A stretch of DNA of 16,165 nt, taken from positions 1 to 16,165 of the forward strand of contig JAEWVM010000144.1 in NCBI GenBank assembly GCA_023396615.1, written 5' to 3'. The position numbers and the translations under genes are program-made. Shown piece by piece: positions 1 through 7,346 of this stretch. Positions within the stretch are counted from its first letter, which is position 1. Each line of letters starts with the position of its first letter. Under the pieces are notes generated by a model. It saw only the letters and a list, made by a program, of their open reading frames with translations, had not been told where the DNA came from and did no database searches. Source of the DNA: Spirochaetota bacterium (GTDB lineage Bacteria; Spirochaetota; UBA4802; JAFGJZ01).

Positions 1-15
1 TCCTGAATTCAATGT

Positions 16-29
16 TGAAGTGCAACAGG
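16..29 (+). repeat. IS30 left inverted repeat
   Basis: TGAAGTGCAACAGG at the left end, matching the reverse complement of 1062-1075 at 13 of 14 positions. Homology fails immediately outside position 16. Confidence 0.75.
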
Positions 30-104
30 CAAAAAAGGAAAGACATCATAAGGCATACATCCCAAGAGATTTAGTGACCAAACAAAATTTCGTGGAGAAA
101 CCTT

Positions 105-1082
105 ATGATGCCATATGAACAATTAAATGAGGCAGAAAGAAAAGTCATCAAAAATTTACTTCGAAACAAGAAAAGCTTTCGAGAAATTGGCAGAGTCCTA
201 ACGAGATCCGCGAGTACCATAAAAAGAGAACTTGATCGAAACAAAGGAAAATATTGGTACAATCCGCATGAGGCACAGAGAAAAGCCGAGGGAAGGAGAA
301 AAAATGCCAAAAAACGAACAATTGATTCCAATTCCGAATTACGACAATTTATCCTAGATGAATTAGAAGACCAGAAGTCACCTGATGCAATTGCAGGCAG
401 ACTTAAGCTTACACAATCGGCAATGAGAATAAGTCATGAAGCAATTTACCAATGGATATATGAGCAAACTATTAAAGGAAATAATGTATTCAAGTATTTA
501 CCTCGAGGGATAAAAAAGAGGCGGAGACGCGCCAATATTCGGTATTCCCGATGTCAAATACCAAACCGGATTAGTATCCATAAAAGACCTGAAGAAATAG
601 AGAAGAGAGAAGTCATGGGACATTGGGAAGGAGATACGATTGTAGGAAGCGGGCAATCAGGTTACATAGCAACGATGGTCGAAAGAAAAAGCTACTATCT
701 GGTGGCGGCCTTGATGGAAAATAAAAAGCCTGAAACATGTAACAGGGCGATACTGGAGGCTTTTGGCAGTATTGAGAATGAGCGTATCGAAACAATAACC
801 TTTGATAATGGATCAGAATTCTATCAACACGGTATTTTGAAAGAATCTTTGGAATGTGAAACGTATTTTGCAGATCCATACAGCTCTTGGCAAAGAGGAA
901 TAAATGAACATACGAATGGATTACTCAGGAGATTTTTTCCCAAAAACCATGATTTTAAAAATCTTTCACAAAATGAAATAGACGAATCGGTCAGAAAAAT
1001 TAACAATAGACCTCGCAAATCTCTGGGCTATCGGACGCCATATGAAGTTTTTTTCGATCTACCCGTTGCACTTCATTCTTGA
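105..1082 (+). CDS. IS30-family transposase (DDE)
   Basis: Transposase of 325 residues, within the usual IS30-family range and apparently intact. The N-terminus has a helix-turn-helix typical of the family (residues about 10-45, with TRSASTIKREL as recognition helix). The catalytic triad is readable: D177 in GHWEGDTIVG, D234 in TFDNGSEF and E268 in GINEHTNGLLRR. The last two are separated by 33 residues, the DD(33)E spacing of this family. The C-terminal NNRPRKSLGYRTPYEVF is the usual family ending. GGAG at 94-97 sits 7 nt before the ATG at 105; a second ATG follows immediately at 108. The last codons and the TGA run across the right inverted repeat into flanking DNA. It moves the element by cut-and-insert chemistry at its terminal repeats. 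Confidence 0.96.
   Translation: MMPYEQLNEAERKVIKNLLRNKKSFREIGRVLTRSASTIKRELDRNKGKYWYNPHEAQRKAEGRRKNAKKRTIDSNSELRQFILDELEDQKSPDAIAGRLKLTQSAMRISHEAIYQWIYEQTIKGNNVFKYLPRGIKKRRRRANIRYSRCQIPNRISIHKRPEEIEKREVMGHWEGDTIVGSGQSGYIATMVERKSYYLVAALMENKKPETCNRAILEAFGSIENERIETITFDNGSEFYQHGILKESLECETYFADPYSSWQRGINEHTNGLLRRFFPKNHDFKNLSQNEIDESVRKINNRPRKSLGYRTPYEVFFDLPVALHS
1062..1075 (-). repeat. IS30 right inverted repeat
   Basis: Reads TGAAGTGCAACGGG on the minus strand, one mismatch from the left repeat. It lies inside the 3' end of the transposase coding sequence. Confidence 0.75.
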
Positions 1083-1748
1083 AGTTGGGCCCTGAAAGAT
1101 TAAGCCTCCACGTATTAGTTCCGGCGACATTAGAAACACCCGAAACTGTTACTCCTCCGCTTATGGTAAATGTTGTTGTAGTTACGTTCAAAACGGGTTC
1201 GTTAAATGTGACTTCAATATAATTTCTGCTAACCGGTATGCCGATTCCCATAGGTGCCCGTATTATCACCCTCGGCTGATAGTCATCAGAATTATTCGGT
1301 GCAGTAGTAAAATTCCATGAATAGCTCTGCGAAACATGACGCGAATCACTTAAGCCGAGCAAATCGGTATTGGTGGAAACAGTATAAGCTGTTGAATAAT
1401 TCATGGGATTTGCAAGAGTTATTGTTATTACATGACCGGAAACATTATAAGTATGAACTCCGGCAACTGCGGGACTGATTGTAATATTAGTAGAATTAGC
1501 CGAAGCAGGAAGAATATCATGCGAAAATATAAGAACTATTTTAGAATTAACCGGAACGTCCATTTCAGCCGGTGCCGGATATGCTATTGTGCCCGTGATT
1601 AAAAGCGTTCCTGGATTGTCAGTGGTAAATGTTGAGATCGCATCTTCCGGAGTCACAGACGCAGATTCCTTTCCACAGGCATAAAAAACCGATGAAAACA
1701 CAACCGCAATAGAAAGCATTTTGCCTAAAAAAACAGTTGATATTTCAT
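1076..1748 (-). pseudogene. Ig-like (Big_5 type) lipoprotein, broken by IS30 and by a T7 frameshift
   Basis: Five-prime fragment of a gene for an exported lipoprotein. After the lipobox-like VFYAC come two repeats resembling bacterial SbsA/Big_5 Ig-like domains: the first begins near TIAYPAPAEMDVPVNSKI and ends in WNFTTAP, the second begins near APMGIGIPVSRNYIEVTF. The second is cut by the IS30 element; read-through would add about 25 IS-encoded residues and stop at 1000. The best start by context is ATG 1748, preceded by GGAGAGG, but seven T residues (1727-1733 on the plus strand) lead straight to TAG. Eight would join MKYQLFFLGK to the hydrophobic segment and give a complete lipoprotein signal peptide. 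The in-frame ATG at 1719 has only a weak AGG and lacks the charged N-region. The 3' part should lie beyond the left edge of the window. Confidence 0.8.
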
Positions 1749-1766
1749 TTCCTCTCCAATAGCATA

Positions 1767-1794
1767 AAGATATAGTATATTATTATCATGTCAA
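1767..1794 (-). promoter_or_regulatory. Promoter of the Ig-like lipoprotein gene
   Basis: On the minus strand TTGACA (1794-1789) is followed after 16 nt by TATCTT (1772-1767). Transcription would start near 1760, giving a leader of about 12 nt that holds the GGAGAGG ribosome site before ATG 1748. The -35 box overlaps the start codon of the divergent 801-residue gene. Confidence 0.5.
1776..1787 (+). promoter_or_regulatory. Possible -10 element for a leaderless mRNA
   Basis: TATATT at 1776-1781 ends 6 nt before ATG 1788, with a second TATA-like hexamer (TATAGT) at 1771-1776. There is no Shine-Dalgarno sequence and no upstream in-frame start, since a TAG stands at 1773-1775. The -35 region is poor. 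A leaderless transcript is an inference. Confidence 0.3.
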
Positions 1795-4193
1795 ACAAAA
1801 AGATTTTCATAAAACTTGCCGTTTATGCCGCGATTTCAGCGTCAATTCTCCTTCCAACCAAGGGGAAAGCGACTGTTGGAGGCATTTTTCTCACACCGGC
1901 TAATCCAACCGTTCTTTCAAACGGACGAGGCTATTATCTTTCCGGAATGCAGTATGTTTTCAGAGTACAGGCAATTGATCCTGATGCAACCGCATGGACC
2001 AATATAACAAACGTGAGACTCGTGATCCCGAATACTCCCAATGTTGATTTTCAAACAGGGGTGCTTAACGGCGGAATTCCTGCAGTCACAGTTACAACAG
2101 GAAATGTAACAGTAACAGCAACAGCCCCTTCCGGCACTTACAATAACTTTTTTATCGATTTCACCGTCACCTTTCTATGGAATTCCCCAGAAAGAGTCTG
2201 GGCAAGCGAAAACATAACAGCTTACGTTTCATCGAACATTCCTGCAGCTAACACACTCAACACATCCGTTTCCGTTAATTACGGAATCTGCTCAAGTATC
2301 CGCGCACTGAACATGGCTATGAGCGGCGACGCCGCTGACGGCTGCGTCACCAGATGGCATGAAAATTTCGACGTGTCATCTGATGCAGTTATCTACAATG
2401 TTCCGGGTTCCGGTATAGCTGACGCAGTAAACGCAATAGACCCGGGAGAAATGACGAATGTCCGTCTTCTGTTCGACGCTAACGTATACGGAAGCGATAT
2501 AACATATCCGGCAATATCAATCAATGCATCTAACGGATTACTCAATACACTCGGTTACACATACAGCACAACTCCAATATCTGTCGGTTTCCGCTCGGTA
2601 ATGCTGACGGGAGCGTCTAATGAAGATTCGCAGAATACTCTCAGCCTGACTTGTAACGAGATTGAAATCATGGATGCTGCAGATCCTTTCAGGTTTTATG
2701 ACGGCGGAGGTGTAACTGCCGCACCTTTATATTACCGCTCACTTGCAGTACCCGGAACTAAAGTGAGGCTTTATGCCAGAATGCGCTCAGGAAGCGGTTC
2801 CATGAACGGAACGGTCACAGTAACTATTCGTGATACAACTGACTTAACCCTGACCAGTCTTACAGTTCCGAATGCAGCAAATATAGCTACAGGCAATCTA
2901 ACTTATTCAGGACTTACAATCGCTTTAGGGACAACCGGAGCAAGAAACTATGAAATAGTCAGCATAACAGGCGGAGCCTATGGAAGTAGTGCCGGATTCG
3001 GTCAGAATCAGACTAATCCGGCATACATAAATCAGCCTGCCGCAAGAACTATCAACTGGGACAATATCGATCCTCCCGGAAATAATGCCGCATTATTCAA
3101 CGGAGGAGTTTTTACCTCTCCGTCACAATCCGCAGACTCTGTAACATTGCAATGGACACCGATATCTGATACTTTTCCTGACGGTGATTTTTATTCATAC
3201 AGAATTTATTATCGCACAGGGGCAAATCCATATACGATTGTTGACCGGACTTCACTTCCCGCTGCAAATTATTCTCTGCTTGGAACAGCAGCAACGGCAA
3301 ACGTTACGATCTCAGGCTTGCCCCCGTTAACCAATTATGATTTCATATTATCAGCTGTTGATGTTTTCGGACACGAAGTCGCATCAGCAAATAGGCCATC
3401 TGCTGTTTATGCCACAACAGCTTCTTCTACAGAAGTTACAATTTCTGACGGCATAACGTCTTATTCATCACCGGATTTTGCATCTGATCCGAATCCTTCA
3501 GCAATTCATCTGCTTGAATCATCCATAATAATTAGTGCAAAAATAGTTACCGGCGGAAATTCGCCCGACAGCGTCAGCATAATCGCAGCAAACAACGCTT
3601 CAGACATTCAGCATGCAGTCGGTGCAAATGATGACATATTAAGTCTGCCGGCGGTACAGTATTATAGGATTAAAATGACAAAAACAACCCCCAATACATG
3701 GAAGGGGCAAATTCCATCAACAAATCCTCTAATCTCCCTCGGAAGCTCAGTCAGATTCATAATTGAAACCGTTTACAACGGAGCCCCCTCTTACACAGAT
3801 GTTACTCAAGAAGCCGTACCTCCGGGAGATCATCAGACTCATGAATGGCGGTTCTCAATAACAGAAATACCGGATTTTACACCCTGGCCGGTTAAAATAC
3901 TAAACAATGTCATTACAAAGAAAAACCCCGTTGCATATCCGGCTTATTACCTGACAGCCGATGCATATGTTACAATAACAGTTTACGACATCAAAGGCCG
4001 TCCCATTTCAACACTGCTCGAACGCTCTTTCCGTAAAACCGGACGCAACATAAAAGAAAACGGATGGCGCGGTACTAACAAAAAAGGATCGAAAGTTGCT
4101 CCAGGACTTTATTATATCAGAATAAAAGCTGAAGCAGTATCAGGCGGAAAGACTCTGATAAATGAAGTAAAAAAGATAGTTGTATCAGAATAA
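1788..4193 (+). CDS. Exported beta-rich protein with FN3-like and FlgD-like C-terminal domains
   Basis: Large secreted or surface protein (801 residues) of unknown specific function. A Sec signal peptide with a KK N-region and an alanine-rich core ends near residue 28 (KGKA). The next ~400 residues are Thr/Ser/Asn-rich and predicted beta-rich, without a family I recognise. Residues ~445-545 look like a fibronectin type III domain (SVTLQW, YRIYYRTG, ISGLPPLTNYDFILSAVD). The last ~100 residues match the FlgD-Ig/T9SS-like C-terminal pattern: VYDIKGRPISTL, then W.G.N..G..V and APGLYYIRI. Such tails are common on exported proteins of spirochaetes and FCB-group bacteria; whether this one is a sorting signal is unknown. 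The ATG is the only possible start near the signal peptide and has no ribosome site. The CsgG-like barrel gene follows after 60 nt. Confidence 0.85.
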   Translation: MSNKKIFIKLAVYAAISASILLPTKGKATVGGIFLTPANPTVLSNGRGYYLSGMQYVFRVQAIDPDATAWTNITNVRLVIPNTPNVDFQTGVLNGGIPAVTVTTGNVTVTATAPSGTYNNFFIDFTVTFLWNSPERVWASENITAYVSSNIPAANTLNTSVSVNYGICSSIRALNMAMSGDAADGCVTRWHENFDVSSDAVIYNVPGSGIADAVNAIDPGEMTNVRLLFDANVYGSDITYPAISINASNGLLNTLGYTYSTTPISVGFRSVMLTGASNEDSQNTLSLTCNEIEIMDAADPFRFYDGGGVTAAPLYYRSLAVPGTKVRLYARMRSGSGSMNGTVTVTIRDTTDLTLTSLTVPNAANIATGNLTYSGLTIALGTTGARNYEIVSITGGAYGSSAGFGQNQTNPAYINQPAARTINWDNIDPPGNNAALFNGGVFTSPSQSADSVTLQWTPISDTFPDGDFYSYRIYYRTGANPYTIVDRTSLPAANYSLLGTAATANVTISGLPPLTNYDFILSAVDVFGHEVASANRPSAVYATTASSTEVTISDGITSYSSPDFASDPNPSAIHLLESSIIISAKIVTGGNSPDSVSIIAANNASDIQHAVGANDDILSLPAVQYYRIKMTKTTPNTWKGQIPSTNPLISLGSSVRFIIETVYNGAPSYTDVTQEAVPPGDHQTHEWRFSITEIPDFTPWPVKILNNVITKKNPVAYPAYYLTADAYVTITVYDIKGRPISTLLERSFRKTGRNIKENGWRGTNKKGSKVAPGLYYIRIKAEAVSGGKTLINEVKKIVVSE

Positions 4194-4243
4194 TTTTTCT
4201 TTACTTTACGGAAATCCGGTCAAATATATCATTAACGATAATC

Positions 4244-4250
4244 AGGAGAG
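4244..4250 (+). promoter_or_regulatory. Ribosome binding site of the CsgG-like barrel gene
   Basis: AGGAGAG lies 3 nt before ATG 4254 (GGAG 5 nt before) and fixes this start. Confidence 0.7.
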
Positions 4251-4253
4251 CTT

Positions 4254-5669
4254 ATGCTTAAAAAAATTTTTTTCATTTTGATAATACTTCCGTTTTTTTT
4301 AAATGCTGATGAATTTGAAAGAATCAAAATTGCAATCATACCTTCAGATAAAGGTTCAGTCTTTACCGCGATGGTAGAATCGGCGCTCGGTTCAGATAAA
4401 CGCTTCGATTTCATTGATCCAAAAGCAATCCCCGGTATTCTTGATGAAATCGAGAAAAGACAGACAGGCATCACTGAAGAAGATGATACCGACAAGATAA
4501 AACTCAAAAATGTTGATTTTCTTGTATATTTTACGGATATATCAGTTAACAGTTTTTTCACGCCCGCTGTTCCGGCAAAATATGACAAGAACGGCAAAAA
4601 GACATCAAATGAAGTACCGGCTCAATGGGATGGAAAAGCAACCGGAATTATAAAAGTTGTTCCGGTAAATGAAGGCGGTTCCGCCAACACCTTCAAAGTT
4701 TCAGGATCAGGCTCAGCAAAAAACCAGGATCTGGCAGAAGAAAACGCGAAATCATCTATGGCATCAGAGGTGAAGTCTTCATTAAAATCTGCGTTTCCGA
4801 TTCAATCCAAAATTACCGATGTAACATCATCATCTCTCAAATTGCTGAGAGGAACTTCATCCGGAATAGAAACAGGTCAGAGATATCAGCTTTTCTCACA
4901 GAAAAAAGTTACAGTCGGCGGGAAACAGTACTCGGAAAACAAAAAAATCGGTTATGTCGAAATAGATGATGCCCAGACAGAATACAGTTCTGCAGCAATT
5001 CTTTTCATGGATGATAATGTTGATTTAAGCAATGCCAAAGCAGTTGAAAAATCATTTTACGGAATAGCTCTTGAATTCAACACATTTATGCTCAGACCTA
5101 AAAAAGATGATTCCATGAAAAGAAATATTGATCCGTTTGATCTAAAATTCGGAATCGGTCTATTTTTCGGTAATAAATTCCAGTTCGGTTACGCAATAAA
5201 CGGCGGATCCAGCGACGGTATTTTTTCTATGTCTCCGGCAACACTTCACCTGAGGTACAATGCTCATGTTTTCAGAAGATCGTATTTTGTTTTAGGTTTA
5301 AGCGGTGCTTTCCATATGGCATGGGATTCAGTTAATATCAGAACAGAATCTTCTTCTCTCGGCGGAACTCTTGATGAGTTTGGAAGATACGAACTGGATG
5401 AAAAGACAACCATAACAGGAACAGCCTTTTCCTTCACTCCATACATCGGATGGAAATTTCTACTATCGGAATCTACCTATTTTCAGCTGACAGCAGGTTA
5501 TGGGTTTGCGACAGATTACAAATGGAAATTCTCAAAGAAAACTGATGACGATGCAAAAACGACTCAATCCGAAGAGGAAAAAGCAAGTATTACGAGCTAT
5601 AATGATTATATGAAGGAAAACAAACCGGCAGGCTTCGAAATATCACTTTCTTTCGGAATTCAATTTTAA
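4254..5669 (+). CDS. CsgG-like domain fused to an outer-membrane beta-barrel
   Basis: Exported protein of 471 residues. A signal peptide (MLKK plus a strongly hydrophobic core) ends near LNA, residue 18. Residues ~24-190 resemble the CsgG/LpoB-type periplasmic fold: IKIAIIPSD at the first strand, a helix before FDFIDPKAIPGILDEIEKRQTG, then VDFLVYFTDI. A middle segment (~195-265) is a small beta domain. From ~275 to the end the pattern is of alternating strands with aromatic girdles (FGIGLFFGNKFQFGY, YIGWKFLLSESTYFQLTAGYGF), ending in FGIQF; a terminal Phe is the usual signal for BAM-mediated assembly. I infer an outer-membrane protein with a periplasmic CsgG-like domain. It could help export or anchor the neighbouring 801-residue protein, but nothing proves this. 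No enzyme motif is visible. Confidence 0.75.
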   Translation: MLKKIFFILIILPFFLNADEFERIKIAIIPSDKGSVFTAMVESALGSDKRFDFIDPKAIPGILDEIEKRQTGITEEDDTDKIKLKNVDFLVYFTDISVNSFFTPAVPAKYDKNGKKTSNEVPAQWDGKATGIIKVVPVNEGGSANTFKVSGSGSAKNQDLAEENAKSSMASEVKSSLKSAFPIQSKITDVTSSSLKLLRGTSSGIETGQRYQLFSQKKVTVGGKQYSENKKIGYVEIDDAQTEYSSAAILFMDDNVDLSNAKAVEKSFYGIALEFNTFMLRPKKDDSMKRNIDPFDLKFGIGLFFGNKFQFGYAINGGSSDGIFSMSPATLHLRYNAHVFRRSYFVLGLSGAFHMAWDSVNIRTESSSLGGTLDEFGRYELDEKTTITGTAFSFTPYIGWKFLLSESTYFQLTAGYGFATDYKWKFSKKTDDDAKTTQSEEEKASITSYNDYMKENKPAGFEISLSFGIQF

Positions 5670-5690
5670 AGGGCTTAACGCCCTTTTTTT
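5668..5690 (+). terminator. Rho-independent terminator after the CsgG-like barrel gene
   Basis: AAAGGGC (5668-5674), loop TTAAC, GCCCTTT (5680-5686), continuing as a T run to 5690. It overlaps the stop codon. Confidence 0.88.
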
Positions 5691-5709
5691 AATTCTGACT
5701 TAAAAAAAG

Positions 5710-5737
5710 TTGACACTTGACAAGCCTAATTTAACAA
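5710..5737 (+). promoter_or_regulatory. Possible promoter of the aminotransferase gene
   Basis: Two overlapping-phase TTGACA hexamers at 5710-5715 and 5717-5722 lie between the upstream terminator and the aminotransferase start. The only -10 candidate at standard spacing is the weak TAACAA (5732-5737). The -35 signal is clear; the -10 is not. Confidence 0.35.
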
Positions 5738-5769
5738 GTCTCAAACTATTAACAAATAATCGGTGGGTT

Positions 5770-6981
5770 ATGCAATTTTCAGACAGAATTCTCCAAATTA
5801 AGCCTTCGCCTACTCTCGAAATCACTGCTTTAGCAAATGCAATGAAAGCAAAGGGAATAGACGTTATCGGCTTCGGATCGGGTGAACCCGATTTCGATAC
5901 TCCGCAGAATATAAAAGATGCTGCGATAAAGGCAATCGAATCAGGGAAAACCAAATATACTCCTGTAGGCGGTATTTCCGAACTTAAGCAGGCAATTGTT
6001 GAAAAGTTTAAAAGAGATAACAATTTGACCTATGCTGCAAATGAAGTGATTGTCAATTCAGGAGGAAAGCACTCTTTCTACAACCTCATGCAGGTTCTCC
6101 TCAATCCCGGAGATGAAGTCATAATTCCTGCTCCTTATTGGGTCAGTTATCCGCCGATGGTTGAGCTTGCAGACGGAACCTCAATTATAATCGAAACCAG
6201 TGATTCAAATAATTTCAAAATAACCCCCGATCAGCTGAAAAAAGCACTAACATCAAAGACTAAAGCGGTGGTTTTAAACTCGCCTTCTAATCCTACCGGG
6301 TCAGTATATACCCGCAAGGAACTTGAAGACTTGGCTGAAGCAGCTTCCGGAAAGGACATTTTTTTCGTCTGTGACGACATGTATGAATCTATCATTTATG
6401 ATGATCACAAATTCTGCAATATCGCGATGTTGTCAGATGAATTGAAGAAAAAAACAGTCGTTCTTAACGGCGTATCAAAAGCTTACGCAATGACCGGCTG
6501 GAGAATCGGCTACATGGCAGCAAACAAGGACATCATCGATAAAATTGATATCATTCAAAGCCAGTCAACATCAAACCCGACTTCAATATCGCAATACGCC
6601 TCAGTTGAAGCACTCAACGGTCCTCAGGAAATTATAAAAACCATGGTTGCGGCGTTTGCAAAAAGAAGAAAGTTTATAATTGACGAATTAAACAAGGCTC
6701 CAGGCTTTCATGCACTTTATCCTGACGGAGCTTTCTATGCATTTCCTAGAATTTCTGACTGCACAAAGCTTCCGGGCTGGAAAACCGTCGCAGAAAAATA
6801 TTCATCTCCTAACATTTCAGGAAAAGTAACAGCTTATCTCATGGAAGAAGCAAAAGTTGCAGTTGTTCCGGGAATTGCTTTCGGATCAGATGATTATATC
6901 AGACTTTCATTTGCAACCAGCGATAAAGACATAGAAAACGGGGTTAAGAGAATTCAGGAAGCGATGAATAAGCTTGCATAA
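5770..6981 (+). CDS. aspC: Aspartate aminotransferase, class I (type Ib)
   Basis: PLP-dependent cytosolic transaminase of 403 residues, which interconverts aspartate plus 2-oxoglutarate with oxaloacetate plus glutamate. Members of this subgroup may also use prephenate. The N-terminal FSDRILQIKPSPTLEITALANAMKAKG and GFGSGEPDFDTP are typical of type Ib enzymes. NSPSNPTG, the cofactor-binding DDMYES and the Schiff-base lysine K237 in SKAYAMTGWRIGY are all present, as is the C-terminal substrate-binding arginine in YIRLSFATSD. ATG 5770 is preferred: GGTGGG at 5762-5767 is its ribosome site and it gives the family's usual N-terminus. An in-frame TTG at 5710 is really part of a TTGACA box. It stands alone between two terminators, so it is probably monocistronic. 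Substrate range cannot be told from sequence. Confidence 0.92.
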   Translation: MQFSDRILQIKPSPTLEITALANAMKAKGIDVIGFGSGEPDFDTPQNIKDAAIKAIESGKTKYTPVGGISELKQAIVEKFKRDNNLTYAANEVIVNSGGKHSFYNLMQVLLNPGDEVIIPAPYWVSYPPMVELADGTSIIIETSDSNNFKITPDQLKKALTSKTKAVVLNSPSNPTGSVYTRKELEDLAEAASGKDIFFVCDDMYESIIYDDHKFCNIAMLSDELKKKTVVLNGVSKAYAMTGWRIGYMAANKDIIDKIDIIQSQSTSNPTSISQYASVEALNGPQEIIKTMVAAFAKRRKFIIDELNKAPGFHALYPDGAFYAFPRISDCTKLPGWKTVAEKYSSPNISGKVTAYLMEEAKVAVVPGIAFGSDDYIRLSFATSDKDIENGVKRIQEAMNKLA

Positions 6982-6986
6982 ACTAC

Positions 6987-7018
6987 AAAAAAGCCGCTTT
7001 GCTAAAAGCGGCTTTTTT
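6987..7018. terminator. Bidirectional terminator between aspC and the STAS gene
   Basis: A perfect 14-bp inverted repeat, AAAAAAGCCGCTTT (6987-7000) and AAAGCGGCTTTTTT (7005-7018), with loop GCTA. It has a T tract on both strands, so it can end the plus-strand aminotransferase and the minus-strand sensory operon. Confidence 0.95.
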
Positions 7019-7020
7019 AT

Positions 7021-7314
7021 TCATAAAACCATATCAAGAGAACTTAATTCAAGAACACGGGCAATCTTGTCAGGAATATTCACCATTCGGAGAGCCTTTC
7101 CCTTTGCTTTCTGCATTTTATTTAAAGTTAAAAGCATCCCTATACCTGATGAATCCAAATAAGTTGCATTCGACAAATCAAGTTCAATATCTTTTGAAGA
7201 CTTAGAGCTCAGTTCAAAAAGAGTATCCTTAAGCTCTTTTATCCCGATCATATCAATATCACCTTCAAAAGAAACTTTCGCGGTATCTGTTGAGTTATCA
7301 ATATTAATATTCAT
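7021..7314 (-). CDS. STAS-domain protein, anti-sigma-factor-antagonist-like
   Basis: Small cytosolic protein of 97 residues made only of a STAS domain (SpoIIAA/RsbV type). Family members switch partners with an anti-sigma kinase or act in other phospho-relays. IELDLSNATYLDSSGIGML carries the conserved DSSG turn; S56, the second serine, corresponds to the phosphorylated residue of SpoIIAA. The length matches the family. ATG 7314 is chosen because GGAGGT stands 4 nt before it on the minus strand; a longer reading would run into the 3' end of the preceding gene. It is the last gene of the sensory cluster, 32 nt after the soluble methyl-accepting-like gene. No kinase or phosphatase partner is in the window, so whether it controls a sigma factor or links to chemosensory signalling is open. 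Confidence 0.88.
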   Translation of the reverse strand: MNINIDNSTDTAKVSFEGDIDMIGIKELKDTLFELSSKSSKDIELDLSNATYLDSSGIGMLLTLNKMQKAKGKALRMVNIPDKIARVLELSSLDMVL

Positions 7315-7346
7315 TTTACCTCCGATTAGCGATAACAGAAATTCTG

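Larger units (their letters stand above)
11..1075 (+). mobile_element. IS30-family insertion sequence
   Basis: A single-ORF element of about 1.07 kb encoding an intact IS30-type transposase. Imperfect terminal inverted repeats (13 of 14 matching) lie at 16-29 and 1062-1075. The sequence TTC occurs at 8-10 and again at 1076-1078, which would be a 3-bp target duplication if the element spans 11-1075, though the left end would then carry five bases beyond the repeat. The element interrupts a minus-strand Ig-like lipoprotein gene. The transposase stop codon (1080-1082) lies just outside the right repeat, so either the stop is borrowed from the target or the true right end is slightly further out. 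The ends are uncertain by about 5 bp; the family is secure. Confidence 0.85.

Noticed and set aside
4232..4597. Minus-strand open frame of 121 codons
   Set aside because: Fully antisense to the CsgG-like gene, serine-rich composition typical of a shadow frame, no ribosome site.
5710..5769. N-terminal extension of the aminotransferase from TTG 5710
   Set aside because: The TTG is part of a TTGACA box, has no ribosome site, and the extension is unlike the family; ATG 5770 has GGTGGG in front.
5700..6023. Minus-strand open frame of 107 codons
   Set aside because: Antisense to the start of the aminotransferase gene and its conserved motifs; no homology-like features.
6974..7205. Plus-strand open frames after the aminotransferase
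   Set aside because: They begin inside the aminotransferase end or terminator and are antisense to the clear STAS gene.
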